From assembly GCF_003590095.1 (NCBI RefSeq), contig NC_039480.1, positions 12,873,328-12,937,327 of the forward strand: a stretch of 64,000 bases of DNA, given 5' to 3'. The notes under the pieces were generated by a model, which saw only the letters and a program-made list of their open reading frames with translations, made no database searches and had not been told where the DNA came from. The position numbers and the translations under genes were made by a program. Positions 26,263 through 40,300 of this stretch are shown here, piece after piece; positions within the stretch are counted from its first letter, which is position 1, and each line of letters begins with the position of its first letter. This DNA comes from Trichoplusia ni (Eukaryota; Arthropoda; Insecta; Lepidoptera; Noctuidae).

Positions 26263-29200
26263 TGTTTCATAAGGACTCAATATACTAGCTTAGCTTAGTT
26301 TGAGACTAGATGGCGTTGTATGGAACTAATATAATTTAATATACATAGAAACTCGCGTATCATCTTAGTTACTAAGATAGCTTGACAGCAATAATACTGC
26401 GGTATGGCTGTCAGGTTTGACGATCAGGAAAATATCATTTTCACCGCGACATCGCAAACTTACCGCTTCTCAACCAAGTTAAGTAATACCGTAGCCAACA
26501 CAAATCTGTCGCGTCGGTTCACGATACATATTTTTCTACTTACGGCCGCGAGTCACGCACACATTGTAAATTAACACACCACACAAACAACCGTTTTGAC
26601 ACGTAAGTTATATTCATAAAATCATTGAAATAACAATTGTATTTTTCGGTGGTTGTTTCAATAATTATGATCTAATTTACATATTGTTATTAGTTCAGGT
26701 TTTAATAGGAATAATAGCAATGTACGCGTATTGTCACAGATGTTAAAAAAACATTTCCGGCATAATAATTTTGAACATGTGGGTTACAATTGAACACACA
26801 TTTATTATAATTACTAATATTGAATCTTTTTACTCTGTTTGTTTTTAGGCTGTCCTTATCAAAAAGGTTATAATGGAACCCTACTAAGGCTTTGCAATCT
26901 GTCTGTCTGTCTACTGTTGGAAGATTTTCCATTGTAGCTATTACACGACAAAAAACACCGATTTTAAGAAACGTTGGTACAGACTTGAATTTTATGAGGG
27001 GGCAAATAAGTTGCAAAGCTAATAAACAGTTTTCCCAAATTTTCACGAGTTCAACTTAAATTAGATTGGTTTTACTTTTACTGCCAAAATACAAACTGTT
27101 AAATATTAATAATGAAAACTCAAAAAAGACGACGGTTCAATCCGGTTCTTTTGTCGTAATAATCGACCCAGGCAGGTAAAACCGCGGGTGAAAACTCGTC
27201 CCGTGTTCCATTTAACCCGTAACCACATCACGCGGATGCATCCACAACGAAGCGAAAGTTTATTACGATTTATGTGCCGCTTTAATAGCACAAAATAAAG
27301 GCAAAACTTGGGAAATGACGACGACTTTTCAAATATTCAATCACGGCACGCCAACAACTTAATGTTTTTGGAACTTTCTATCTTCTAAGAGATAATAATA
27401 TATTCTTGACAAGCTCAAACTTGTAACTTGTATCCTTAGCTCTGTAATGCTGTATTATTAAATAAGTTTTCATCCCTGAATACCTAGAACGCACGAGGCC
27501 GCGAGATACCAACTCACTCCATAGAGACAGATATACAGCGCCTCTAATTTACATATTAGACCGTAACGAATCTTAAAGTAAATCATTGTGGATATTATTA
27601 TGTTGTACTGTTTCATGCCTCACTTCTGCAGTGTCATTGACATACATCTCCGTCATGAAAGCATCTCGGCCATTTAAAACGAAGCCTAAAATAGAACGGA
27701 CTACTTGCGAGGTTTTGTTTCTACCTTTTCGCTTTATGATGGACAGCGTTTTTGTTTGTAAAGAGCTCGTACTACCTTTAATCGGTGAATAAAGATGTCT
27801 CTATTCAAGAAATGTTACTAAAGATTACTTACATTGAATGTTTTGACGAATGCAGCGGTTTTGAGACACATGAGGCACTTGTAATTTTTTACCTGAAATC
27901 TCATGAACAATATTTTTTTAACGATATTCCTGCTGAAATCTATGTTAATTAAATATAGTTATACAATTCAATTCTTCAATAGCCGCTATTGTCGCTGGTT
28001 CATAGCTAAACACAAACAAATAAACATGACACAACGGACGAAAATTAAACCTTCTTGTTCAATTACCTGCTACACTTCATCCTTTAATTAGGTTCCCTGG
28101 GTGCCAATTTGTATGAAAAATACAAACCCTTTGGAAGCCGCATTTATATTATTATGACGCAATTTTTCATCTGGAAGAATTTCATTAGCGTCCTCACAAG
28201 ATGCTGCAGAGTCTCGGATGAAAGATGCTGGTCGCTTTGTTATCACTTTTTATATTAAGCATGCAAAAGTAGTTACACCGTTTAAATATTCTTCCTTATA
28301 AAATGGGCAGGCGACGTTGGACGTCCGTTTAATAATCTTGAGGATTTTTAAACCCTTGTCAAGGGGAACTGATAAATCTTGTTACTGGGGACGGACAGGC
28401 CTATAAAGGTTTTCTATTAGTATGTGTATATCACTCGGGTTTTATTCGTTTAACTGGCTGGACTTTTATTAGCACAAATCTTTATTGATTTACGGAGGCA
28501 GTGCCTGTTGCCAATGGAATAGTGAGAATTTTTGTGCATGTTTTGTCCACAAGTAGTTATATTTCACGAAATAAATGTTTGAACAAATGAAGTTAGCAAG
28601 TGTTATTACATACTGTGTGTTGTCATATGCCACACAATCCCGAATAGTTGTTTAGTTGAATAACAATGTACCAAAACTAATTTCATCTGGTATAGAGTAC
28701 TTTGGTTTATCAACACACATGTGGGAGCTGACTGCTATATCTTATTAAATGTATTGCTTTGTTTTCGCTTGAAGAAGAGCGCAAATACAAACTCTAATTA
28801 ATAGAATAAAGTATCAGACCACTGTACTCAGACGTATCAATTCAATTACGTACACCATGACAAAGCATAAGTAAGGATAATTATTTCATTAAAAACATGA
28901 AAAAGCAAAATTCCACATCTTACATAATTAAATATGCTCATGTTCGTAATAAAATATATTAAACACACTTCAAATCCTTAATAAGAAGGGTCAACCAATA
29001 AATGTTTGATATAGGCTCAATTTTACCGTCATAAGGGTCCCCATGCCTAAATGCTTTTCCGGACCCGACCTTAACATTTCCGCACCTATTAAATTGAATC
29101 ACCTTTACTGAAACATTATATGTATAATGCATTGTAAAATATTAACAGGGTCGACTCTACATTAATATTATTACAGCTTAATTGGTTTCAAGTTGGTGTT

Positions 29201-32170
29201 GTGACATCTTGTAATTATAGCTATTTTATTTCACCAATTACCTATGTCTACACCATAAGTCTGAGAGCAAATTTTTGACTGTTTCACCGGACTATGCATT
29301 GACATTCTGATAAAATTGACTTACTCATTCCGAATTTAAATTGAAAACAAGCTTAATAAAAATGAGCTCCAACGGGCATAATGTTTTTAACTTTTTACAC
29401 GTTGAACAAGTACCCGTCGTGCAAAATTATATTTTTAAGGCAAAATATCAGTTAACTTTTCCAACGCAACTGAGTCAAAGAATTCTTGAAAGGCTGACGT
29501 TACAAAAGACTTTATACGGGTCTTCGAGTACTTAGGTGTAGTAGCTTCTACAAAAGTTTCCTCTTCAATTGCGGCTACCTTAGTTTCCTAGCAGGCTTAC
29601 TTATAGCGGACCTTTACTTCCCGAGTTACATGATACCCAACTCCCGTCTCGTTAGCAAACTTCGGTACACCTACAGACGTAGTCTGTTTATTCTGGACAG
29701 TATTTTATTTTAAAGGAGCCTGTAGTTACTAAGTGTACCTTTCGTGTATCCAATGGAGATTGGTTTTAAGGTCGACATAGAGGTATGACTGGTTGCTTCT
29801 GAGCAGCTTCTGATAAGGAGGACTACAATAAGCAGATCTCTAACATTCACTAGTTGTAGAGGCATCGCTAGAAGAAGAATAGACGAAAATTAATACTACA
29901 ATGGGCACAAGTAGCGTAAAAACAGCCGGATTCATAAATTAATTTTAATTAAAGGCTTCTTGTCGCTGTAGATTTGTCCATCTTTTTGGATTCTGTGCTG
30001 TCTTTCACTTCCTTATACGTTATTGGTCTATTGCAGCAGTTGGCCTATAAAATATTCAGTGTTTTAGCTCCTCCAAAGGATGTTCGAAAAACATAATACG
30101 ATCTAGACCCATTAAGATAAAACAAATGACACGCCTAAGGCAAGATAGTGTATACTTATATTTAAAATTGATTGCACTCAAGATTGTTGTTTTACGAGCA
30201 AGCTTAGTGTGCCTTGCCTCACTAATAAAATTAATGAACGGGAGCCTTCGACCGACGCCGGGATGGAAACTCAACCTCTTGGAATTTTCATCACGGGAAA
30301 ATACTTTATTTTGATCAAGTCTTGATCCTACTACGTTTTAGATTTAGATTAAGGTATGGTAAAGTGGAGCAGTTTAAACCTTGATTGGTTATTCGTTTAG
30401 CAAGCTGATAAATTGAAGAGAAATAGATAACACCGTACCTAATATATTTTTTACAATGTTTGATGTTGTGAAAGAAGAATCTTGTCTTTTACCATTCAGG
30501 AACACCTACCTTGCCTCTAACTAGCAAAAAACATCTTGATGCTCTTTTGATAAAAATATCCACATCACAGGCCAAGATGGATAAAGGGGTGGGAAAAGAT
30601 CAAACGTTTGTCCACGAGGACAATTTTGGACCTGCACAAAAACTGATGATAAAAAATTACTACGAGAACAACTCTCAGTCTTTTACAAGGTATCTTATAA
30701 TGGACTACACATTTTATAACAAGTAAAAACTCTTATATTAACTCTCTAAATATTACCCTTCCTTTCACCCTCTATTGTTTCTACTACTTTACAATCTTTA
30801 TAACCTCTACGCCACGTTTATAAAATAAAACATCTTCACTACCAAAGAGTAATTAGAACGCAGTAAACATGACCTACCCGAGCGCATTCAGGGTTATTGC
30901 CTGTAGTTAACTGCTAAGCGCCGACTACCGACTCTGTCTAATCTCAGTTCAACTTATCTTTGCGCACGGCACCATGGGTGGGTTACTCTTGTAAACATAC
31001 AGTGACACCGTGCATTAAAACAGCTTCCATTTCTGCGTCTCTGTCACATAAATTGATGTTTCAATCAATTGCTCATATAGCGCAGCGCGCACAGATAGGT
31101 TTAACTGCCTGTGACAAACGCCTTATATTAAATCTCTCCCTACCCCATACATTTAAAAGGATACCCTGGAGTATCTTCATATGGTTCTAGATGCCGAATT
31201 AAGAGCCTGTGGGTCAAATAAGAAGCATTTATTAATTATATTTGAAGTTTTATTTTAAATCACGCTGACGACATCGACAAATTGTCACACAATTGTACAA
31301 ATTGGGTTGAATAGGAACTTTTAGTCAACCTAGTGGCGGAATTGAAAATGGAAATTAAAGAGGTAGAAATTAAAACTATAACAGTTTTTGTCGTTTTGAA
31401 AAGATAAAAAAGTCGTCTTGCAACTCCAGGCTTTCACCTACTCCTACCGTAGCTGAAAACTGGAGCATCACAGCATCGTTGTCATCTTGAAGCATTAGCT
31501 GAGCCGAGAAAAGAGGTCCTTTTGCATCTATTTATAGCTCTACCTCGATTTTAGTCTAAGTAGTAGACAATGTCATTTCAGTTGCAATAAGAGGAAGAGG
31601 TTCTCATTCGTACTTCGATATCTTTTTATGCTTTCGTTTTGCGTTACCATCAGACTGGATGAACCGATTTTGCTGTATCATTTAAACATGAAATGCAATG
31701 TGATTATTACTTAGTTTAAAAAAAAACCATCAAGTTTGGATCAGTCGATTTTATTTAAAGTCGGTTAAAATATAAAAAAATAATTTTATCTATCTAAGAG
31801 ACAAAATCAAAACGCTCCCAAAACGTTCACAATTTACTAATGTACTAACTACTAGCCGTCTACCCTGCTTTAAATATCTATCAAAGAGCGACTTAAACAA
31901 ATGGAGTTTCCAGCAACAGTTTAACAAGTACTAGCCGAACTAACGACCTGTACTTTGTTACTAAACTTGTAAATTCCAACAATGTTCGCGGCGAATCACT
32001 TAAAGCTCACTGATCGATTTCTGACGGAATTCCTGTTACAATCGTGAACAGACAGAGAATAGAAGAAAAGCGTTGTTACGGATTTGATAAATACGTTTTA
32101 GGGTTTCATGAAAAAGATGGAAAACCATAAAATTAGGACGCTGTCTGTCAGTCTGCTACTAGCTATATTA

Positions 32171-32350
32171 TTGACTGCACGGATAGAAGAGTGGTTGAGG
32201 TCACTACGCCAATCCTACTGTTCGCATCGTGTTGCGAGTTCAATTCCCGCGTAGGATAAGCATTTGTGCGGTCCATGATTTTTTTTTGCGTCTTAGTTTG
32301 TTTATGCACATGATTTGTATATTTGTGAAACCCCCCGCAACATAAAGATT
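32171..32350 (+). mobile_element. tRNA-derived SINE, family 1
   Basis: Opens GACTGCACGGATAGAAGAGT, has B box GAGTTCAATTCCC, then GCGTAGGATAAGCATTTGTG. Same family as 14730-14885, better preserved in the body. Confidence 0.7.
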
Positions 32351-33258
32351 ATATTACTTAAGGCGATGCCTCAGTTAATGTGATTCCGTTTTAAACATAT
32401 GGGCGCGATTAAAACAAAATAAAAAAGATAGTAAAGGCTTTCATACAACGAACGTAAAAAGTTTTCGTTGAACCTTTCATGAGTGAGTCCGGCTCGCACT
32501 TACCCGGGTTTGTGTGTTCCCGGGATATTTTTTGCTGAAATTCAGGAAATTCCGCAAAAAATACTGAGTACAAGATAGGATTACGTTGCAAGGAGAAATG
32601 AATGTTCGCGTTAAAATTTTGCTCACGGAGTTTTTATCATAGTCTCGAAGCTTTGGTTTCGTATGGCTGGACATAAATAATGTAATAGGTAGGTATATAG
32701 AAAGTGAAGTGAGTGTTACTGAAGGGATGCAGAACGATATGATTTGGATTTCACTTGTTAATACGAGTGTGTGGCGAGGTAGAACCGCCATTACTTTTGC
32801 GGTGTAATAGATAACAGAAAGATATGCGACGCGATTTTGGAAAAGGATCTGACACTTGTTTGATATTAAATTGATGCTATACTCCGATTAAGAACGAGAA
32901 TACGTTTTAGCCTGGCCTTTGGAGGTTCCAAGGATCCGCTGCCTATCCTTTCGTCAGTCACTAGGCTGTTACCTCATTAATCGTGGAATTTTCACAGAGG
33001 ATTTTTTGACGTTACATCAACAAAAAAGAATAAAGGTTAAGCAACTGATCATAAGGCAGATCAGGGTTAACGTATCCGTGTGGATAAAAGCCCCTTAAAT
33101 ATAATTAAAGAATATAAAAAATGATAAGGCAGATCAGATCAATATTTTTATGTTTCTTTTTCTTTAACCTATTTGCAAGGATCCTTTAGTGTTGCGACTC
33201 TCATGAGTCTGCTAAGTCGTCGAGTAAAAAAAAAATAGATTCAAAAAATCTTATCCCA

Positions 33259-33486
33259 CCCACGTTTTTAAATGTCACTCCATTCAAATTTCAAAATCGG
33301 TCCGTTAGACGTTATTATTTATTTATATATTTATATTAGTTGTAAATTGCATTGTCATCGGGTTTGAATCTACTCTGAAAATTTCAGCTTGCTAGCTTAT
33401 CAGGAAGTGCCTCAAAATTGAGTTGCAAAAATCCAACCGGAGCGACAAACAAACAAACAAGGAAAGTGAGTTTATAAAAACGTGGG
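33259..33486 (-). mobile_element. MITE-like element with CCCACGTTTTTA terminal inverted repeats, copy 2
   Basis: The reverse-orientation relative of 389-583: both ends carry CCCACGTTTTTA/TAAAAACGTGGG, and the interior matches over most of its length (for example TTGTAAATTGCATTGTCATC on the plus strand). This copy is about 33 bases longer because it keeps an AT-rich segment (about 33310-33345) absent from copy 1. Confidence 0.75.
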
Positions 33487-33891
33487 AAAAAAGTATTAAC
33501 ATAAGTCTCTTTACTTTGCAATAGTATTGGTGAATATCAGTTCATTTCCTAGCACAGCCTTTTTACCTAAACCATTAAATGTAGCTGCCTCCTAGTACTC
33601 CTAATGGAGTGTATACTCCAAATGTTTGCATAGGTATGTTTACATAACTATGAGTTCACATGACAGTTCTTACACGCGATAACTATTTTACATTTAAAGC
33701 AATACACTAACATGCCTTGCAACCAAAATCATCAAAAGCGTAGAGCATAGCGTTGATAATAATCGATTGGTTCTTAATCAATTCGTGATGGAAAGACGCT
33801 CTCATGAAATGTATCTGTATCTAAGACAACTACACTGGCTATAAAACCGAGACTATTTAAAAAGGTTTATGCAATAACATTCACTTATTTA

Positions 33892-34390
33892 CCGCCGGGC
33901 AAAGGTCTCTCCCGACTCTCCCCAGACTTCCTGCCGTCGTTTTTTTTACCTGGAGATATCGTCATGGACTTTCTCCACCCTGGGGAAGTCGGAAAGGTGC
34001 GCCGGACTCTTACCGGCTAAAACCACCGGAGTGCTTCAACCTTCCCCTGTACCTGAGACTACCACATTGACGCAAACTACCGCAATGACTTCCTGCTGTC
34101 CTAATGCAACGCCCTGTCTGGCCATTCCCTCGTAAACCCACCCAGATCGTTCAAGTCACGTTTTCTAGGCATGCCATTTCGACGACGTCCCTTCTGGCAT
34201 ACTTTGGTTGGTGATTGTGGCCTATCTGTCCTTCATTCATTACATGTAGCCCGGCCTATTTCAGGAGACCTAGAAATGCAACCCAAAATAAAGCATCGGC
34301 TAGGTTGCGAGCAGACCTCGATCCAGTTTCGAAATAGAAAAATCTATACGATGTGTTTTGGAAAAGCCCAACCACATTGCTATCACAACT
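33892..34390 (-). repeat. GC-richer block, probably a degraded transposable element
   Basis: Markedly richer in G and C than its surroundings. Minus-strand segments such as GGGAGAGACCTTTGCCCGGC resemble RTE-type tails. No intact reading frame; the class is uncertain. Confidence 0.4.
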
Positions 34391-35124
34391 AGTGTGCACA
34401 AAATTAAAATTTCTCTTTCAAAAAAACAATCAATAATCTAATATTATACATAATTATCCTGCTTTACAAAATTGTCGTTAGCTGATCAAAAGATGTATGA
34501 ACCAAGTTCCTACTCGGGATGAGGCTATTGCTTCCTAATGTTCATTTATTAAATTTAATCATTTGAGTTGGAGTTAACTGGGTTGGTCTTGGCTTTGCCT
34601 ACTGTCGGTGGTCTGTGAAAGCATTCCCGTTTGGAACCCGACTAAAGGGAGCGAAAAAGCATCCCGATGGTTGAAATCGATAAGAGTTAGGCGAATAATT
34701 GGCTTAAAAGGACTACAACTAGCGCTATAGAACTTAGATGAACCGGTTTTAGGAAGATTATTGCACACAGTTAGTATATTTCGCATTAAATATCTAATTA
34801 TTACAGGATATTTAAATCCCGATAACAGAATACAACACGATAAAAAAATGTTTATTTAAATAAACAACTAAAACGTGACGGAAGTGATGTCATATTGTAT
34901 CTTGAACTTTACACGTGTAAGTTTCTGCAAAGAGTTGGCTCCCTTGGTAGGATTCAATTTTAGTACAGTCAGCAATAGAACTCTCATCCGATGTACCAAG
35001 TGCCAATGATTTTTGTTATGTTTAACAATAAGGCTAAACAGAAACTTCGTTTCTTGTTTTTTTAAACGGCTCCCACGCTAAGGAATTTTACCCTTATGCC
35101 AGACTAACGACAATCATCTGTGGA

Positions 35125-35215
35125 TTGCTTGTCCTACGCGGGATCGAGCTCGCGCGACACCACTCGCTAGCTGTGTTCGGTGTGATGACATCAACCATTA
35201 TCTATCCGTGCAGTC
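35125..35215 (-). mobile_element. tRNA-derived SINE, family 1 (reverse)
   Basis: On the minus strand it begins GACTGCACGGATAGATAATG and has GATCCCGCGTAGGACAAGCA. Partial copy. Confidence 0.65.
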
Positions 35216-38200
35216 GAATTTCATTGTGTAGTTAGTTTGTAACTCGGATGGTGTTGAGCGACTTCTTTGCGGACGGTGCCTAGTGTGCCTACACTTGATT
35301 TTGACAGTGAATCTCGGGTCAATAAAGGTCAGGGGTAAAGTCAAAGGTGGCTGAATGTGTTACATACAGTGTCACTCAGTTACTGTGTGTTGAAGAGAGT
35401 ACTGTTAGGTTCATTTTCTTTTATAATCTTTAAAACATAATTAGCCACCCAAAGGGTACCACTAAATGGTTTAAGATGTCTTTAAATTGGTTTAAAGTGA
35501 GCGGATAATCTAGGCTCCTTTTATCAACAAAGAGAGATAAAAGGATATTGCAGATTTCTTTGCTATGGCGGGACATAAAGGCCTAGGAAAAAGACAGAAA
35601 AATGTCGCCTTAAATTTGCCTTACTGTACCATTTTTCTTTTAATTTTTAGAATATAAAACGGTCAATTGCGAGACGGGGTACAGACACTGAGTATCGTCC
35701 TAATATAAAAGGGGTTTGGCTTCCTATTTAATTTAAGACCGTACCAACTCTTAGACCTTGATTTTTATTATTTTCCATCGTCTTCAACAATATGTAGTTA
35801 GACTTCTTTAAATTGAGCTGCTAAATATTTCTCGTTGCAGAAAAATAATATAAAATATAAGTACCTACGAGTATATAAGGATCTAACCTAGTCGTAGTCT
35901 GAAACAGTATCATTACAATATGATTTGGATGTATTTAGGCTAAGTTTATCGATACATAAATAAATTACTTATTTTATAAAATACCTAAATATAACACGTT
36001 TGTCAATTTTTACTGATTCTCCCCAGTCTTGTTGCTATCGAAAATACAGCGAACTGAGAGTGGACATCGAAAATGCAATCAACGTCGGAAATTCACTCAG
36101 AGGCAGTCAGGGCCCTCCCAAACCCGACACACTTCGGTATCTACCGTGTGCCTGGCAACAGGTGAGCTATACATTCCCATGTATGTAGTAGTATTATTGG
36201 AACCAAGTTGACGTGGTGGCCTTATGGTACTGGAGCTCTATGTAGGCATGGTATCACTTTTCAAGTTATTGTACAATGTACTTTTACGAAAATTATACCA
36301 CCATTGACAAAAGGTTGTGAAACATATCATGAAGAAATAGATATTCTAAATATTGGAATAATCGCTGAGCCACAGTGACAAAAAATAAAAAAATGTGATA
36401 AATGCTAAATCCATTTTCTATGGGAAGAGCTAAGTAACAGGACATAGACAGGCTGGTATTTTTACATAAAATCTATCTTATAAAAGACATGACGGACGTA
36501 TGAAATAAAACGTAGGAAGAAGATTTTCTTGTTCTAGCTGATTCGATAAACAATCTGAACAAAAGTAAATGGCATCGAATAACCTTCTTGTGCTTAGATA
36601 ATACAAATAACAGAGTCTAGATTGACCTCACACTTCAGCCCGGTGACGTCAAACCATAGGACAAGATCGCCTCGCGTCCCAATATGATTAACTCGAGACT
36701 ACCTTCCACTTCAGTGTTACACTAATTTATTTACAAACGTCTCAATCTAAACGATTTTATTCCCTTGAGTAGCAACCGTACCCTTATACTCATTTATACT
36801 AATGTCAGTCAGTCACAAATACTTAAAGCTTAATGTTTTCCCTTATAGCCGGCAATTCCGTGATAAAGGATGCTTTCTAAAAGCGTTTATTGTCTTTAAG
36901 CATAATATTACCATTAAAATATTCATCGGCGCCTCTAATGACAAACCTCGGACAGTTAGGGTTCGAAGGACGTGAACTCGAGACAATGTCGCTGTAATAT
37001 ATTTCGGTCAATTTAGCCGAACGGAAAATAAGACGAGAGAATAATTTGCTAAAGGAATATCATTCAATTGCGCGAAACGCGACGGGATCAATTTGTATTT
37101 ATTACATTCACTGTCAACGGATGACATGAATTTATTCGCCTCTCACATGAGGCAGTGAAGTCTCCGATACCCGATAGCATAAGTCTCCAATGACGAGTAA
37201 ATGAAGCTCCATGAGTTTGTAGTCGCTTAAATTTAAGTTTAAGATGAAAGCTTCATCTTTCTGGCATCATCAAGAAAAAACAACAAAGATATTCAATATT
37301 GTAGAAACTGGTAGCTCCAAGACCCAGTTATAAAGCCACAGGTAGCATTATTCAATTTGAAAGAACATTTTTAACGGATGTACAATAACAGAACTGGCAA
37401 TTTATTATTTACCACTTCACGCGGCTAAGCTGCCTTGATTTCGGGTCAGTGCAATACAGTTTTTTACTCGTCCTCCATCCATCTTCTTTCACACGTATAC
37501 GTTTCTGAGTATCACGGTTCAAGAATGCTCCTTCAGTAATTTTGGGTCTTGACTTGAGATCATATTTCTGTATACGAACTAAAAAGTACGATTGTATTTG
37601 TCATTACGGATACACAGGTCCTTGCTCCTCCTACGGAAACATAATATTTTACCGAGAACTATGTGTTATTAAAAGGTATCAGTTACCTATCCGCCTTCCC
37701 CAAAGCGCAGAAAGTCTATGACGATTTCCGCGGGTAAAAACAGGGTGTCAGTTACCGTCATCCCATATCTCATCACAATTTGTCTACCCATTTGAGTGTG
37801 AAGAAGTAACAAAGATACACAAACTTTCTACTTTATAATAGCGTTTGTGAATAGAAATGTTAATTTCCGGATTTACTCTAAAAGTAGATCATACTGGATG
37901 CTTATACATTATCAACTACCAAAAAATACCTACTTGGGATAAAAACGCCTGACTATCATATCGGTAGGCAAGGAAAGTTTCCCCAATATTTCCACTTATA
38001 TTTTTATGCTAAATATTTTATATTAAAATATTTTTCCCTACAATTTAATTTTAGATCTACTGCGAAACAACAAAACTTAAAACATACATTAATCATGACA
38101 GAAATGCCGCTTGTAAACGATAGCACAAAGAATGCTTTTAATCAAATTAAAAAGCTGAAAAAGGGATCTAAACGCGCTTAATTAATTGCACTCCGTAATG

Positions 38201-40123
38201 AATGTTGAGATGAGAGTGGCAAAGTTTTTGCACGCTTCTACGAGAAAGTAACATGGAGAGAAAAAGAAACAAGGATAGTGGAGCAATGGAAATGGATTAA
38301 CGTAAACAAGCTGAAGCAAGCAGGAATGTAGTTTCAACACTATTCCAGGAGAGCTTATCCTATAAAACTCTGAACGAAATGTTTCGGTTTCTTTTAAACC
38401 CAAGTAGGAAAAGGTCCGATGAAATTATATTATAGGAACTACATCTAAAAGGAAGTACGTCGACCAACTGAAGGAAAAGACAAAGAAAAAGATTGAAATC
38501 GTGACATTAAAACATTTTTTTTAGGAATTAACGTAAATATTGCCCATATTTATTGGCTGTTGGACTGACGGATAGTTGTTGAAAATTTTTTATTCCTCTA
38601 GTATCAATTGCCAAAATTATCATTTCATTTATTGATAGCTGTCTTAATCGTCCGAAAAGACATTTTTTTGTCCAAATATTCTAAGGTGATGAAATAAGAT
38701 GGATATTCGTGACAAAACTAGGTATGAGCATAAAGTCTACTTTGTTGTCCCCTACATAAGAGTCGGAATAGACGTTAGACCAAACCTAAACGGTCTAAAC
38801 TAAACCAGCAGCCATTTACAATAAATATACAATGAAAGATAGATGTACGAATAAATCTGAACCGCCAAATTGCCCGCAGTTTGAAATATTGCACGATTAG
38901 GCGAACGACGAATTATTCCCGTTATCTACAGCAGTTAATCTAAAGATGGGTTGACGAAATTTGAGTAAATATTGTATTTGTGAAGCTAAATTATTGGAAT
39001 AAATTGGTGATACAAGGCCAAAGACAAGAAGGACGGGGTTTTGAAGTGGATGTGCAGAAAATGTAGGAAAATCTTGCTTTTCCAAACAAATTCCGAAAAG
39101 GATCAAATGCAGGAAAATTTTAAATCTGAAATTCCGTATGACCTAATTTTATTGTTTATAAAGAAAAGTTGTTTTTTTTTTATCAATTCAAATCTTTTCA
39201 CCCTTCGTCACAATTAATTTCACAACAGTGTATTTGAAATATTTTACATTTAAGATCACACGAATATAAATATTTAAGTAGGTAAGTATTTAGAAATTAG
39301 AGAAGCTAAATTCGATCTTTTTTTTCGCATTTTGTATAGATAGATGCATATAAAATTCCGTAAAACCTTAATACTATAAATTACAGTAGAAAAAAGTTAA
39401 AAGGATTTACCAAATCAAGTCGAGAAACTTAAAGAATATTCGATCCTTTGTCTCAGAAAAGCTCCTTCAAGCAAGAGGCTTCGAAACAACGATTGATAAT
39501 ATCGTTTCCATAACTATTACCTGTAGATCAATGATCATAAAACCTCATCAAAATATCTGAACATTCAATGATTTCCGATGTATCATAATGGATTGAACGT
39601 AAATATTTGCCTTCCTCCCGATCACAACAAAGCTCGTAAAAATTGTAGTGCGAAGCTCGGAACGGGTGCGATATTAAGCAGATATATAATAATTAATAAG
39701 TAACTAACTATCCATAGATGAAGCAGATGGTCCCCTTCAGCAAATGTATGTTGACCTCGTAATGTTGATCTCTCAAGTAAACGTTCGGGAATTATGGCCG
39801 GTTTTATTTTTAGACGACTCGATCTTAGGTAACAACGGTCCCAATTAGATTCTGGCATATTCTCCTTAATATTTTGTTTATGAATATTCATTGACAAGAA
39901 CGTCGCGTCTATAAAGCATATTTTGTAACGAAAATTGTCCCTCAAAACAGCGGTTTTAATTGTCAACAAGCAATTTTTGTGTCAATATTTGCCTAAAATA
40001 AAGCTTCTCTATAATTTTGTAAATATTTGCTTCAGTTTCAGCAGAATTTTATTCATTTAAAATTTCGTTCGAGTTATTTCCATTGTCTCAAGGAATCATA
40101 GCAATAAAGGAACACAGGCTGAC

Positions 40124-40300
40124 CTGCAGATTTTCACTGTAGCGGGACCTCGCTGAGCCAGGAACATTGGGGCGCTCCAGCAGCAGTAGTTCAGTGAGGA
40201 CTATCACACCGAACACAGCAAAGAACATGATGAAGATGAAGAAACTGATGTTTGCGCGCTCTTTGGCACGGGAAGGGGCCGCGCGCGCGCGCCACTTCAT
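40124..40300 (-). CDS. First coding exon of a type II membrane protein, possibly glycosyltransferase family 92
   Basis: Encodes 59 residues starting at ATG 40298-40300 (MKWRARAAPSRAKERAN), followed by one strong hydrophobic segment at residues 18-41 (FIFIMFFAVFGVIVLTELLL), then RPNVPGSARSRYSENLQ. The basic N-terminus before the hydrophobic segment predicts a cytoplasmic N-terminus and a lumenal body, as in Golgi glycosyltransferases. The reading frame is open upstream to a TAG with no earlier ATG, so the start is well defined unless a 5' exon is spliced in. The exon ends in phase 0 at CAG/GTCAGC. It lies in a CpG-rich block. It joins in frame to the exon at 18453-18556; the remaining exons are off the left edge. 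The family assignment is tentative. Confidence 0.65.

Larger units (their letters stand above)
18557..40123 (-). other. Intron 1 of the membrane protein gene, 21.6 kb
   Basis: Inferred from the phase match of its two flanking exons. It is filled with decayed repeats (SINEs, RTE tails, MITE-like elements, listed separately). Otherwise I see nothing in 19490-20390, 20475-22010, 22215-23700, 24010-25055, 27000-32160, 33490-33890, 34390-35120 and 36165-40120, apart from the exon-like block at 36027-36161. Open frames of 60-115 codons scattered here look like chance. Confidence 0.5.

Noticed and set aside
26702..27046. 114-codon open frame on the minus strand
   Set aside because: It overlaps a dispersed repeat fragment (26862-26960) and has no protein-like pattern.
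39622..39969. 115-codon open frame on the minus strand
   Set aside because: No recognisable motif and composition like the surrounding intron; chance open frame.
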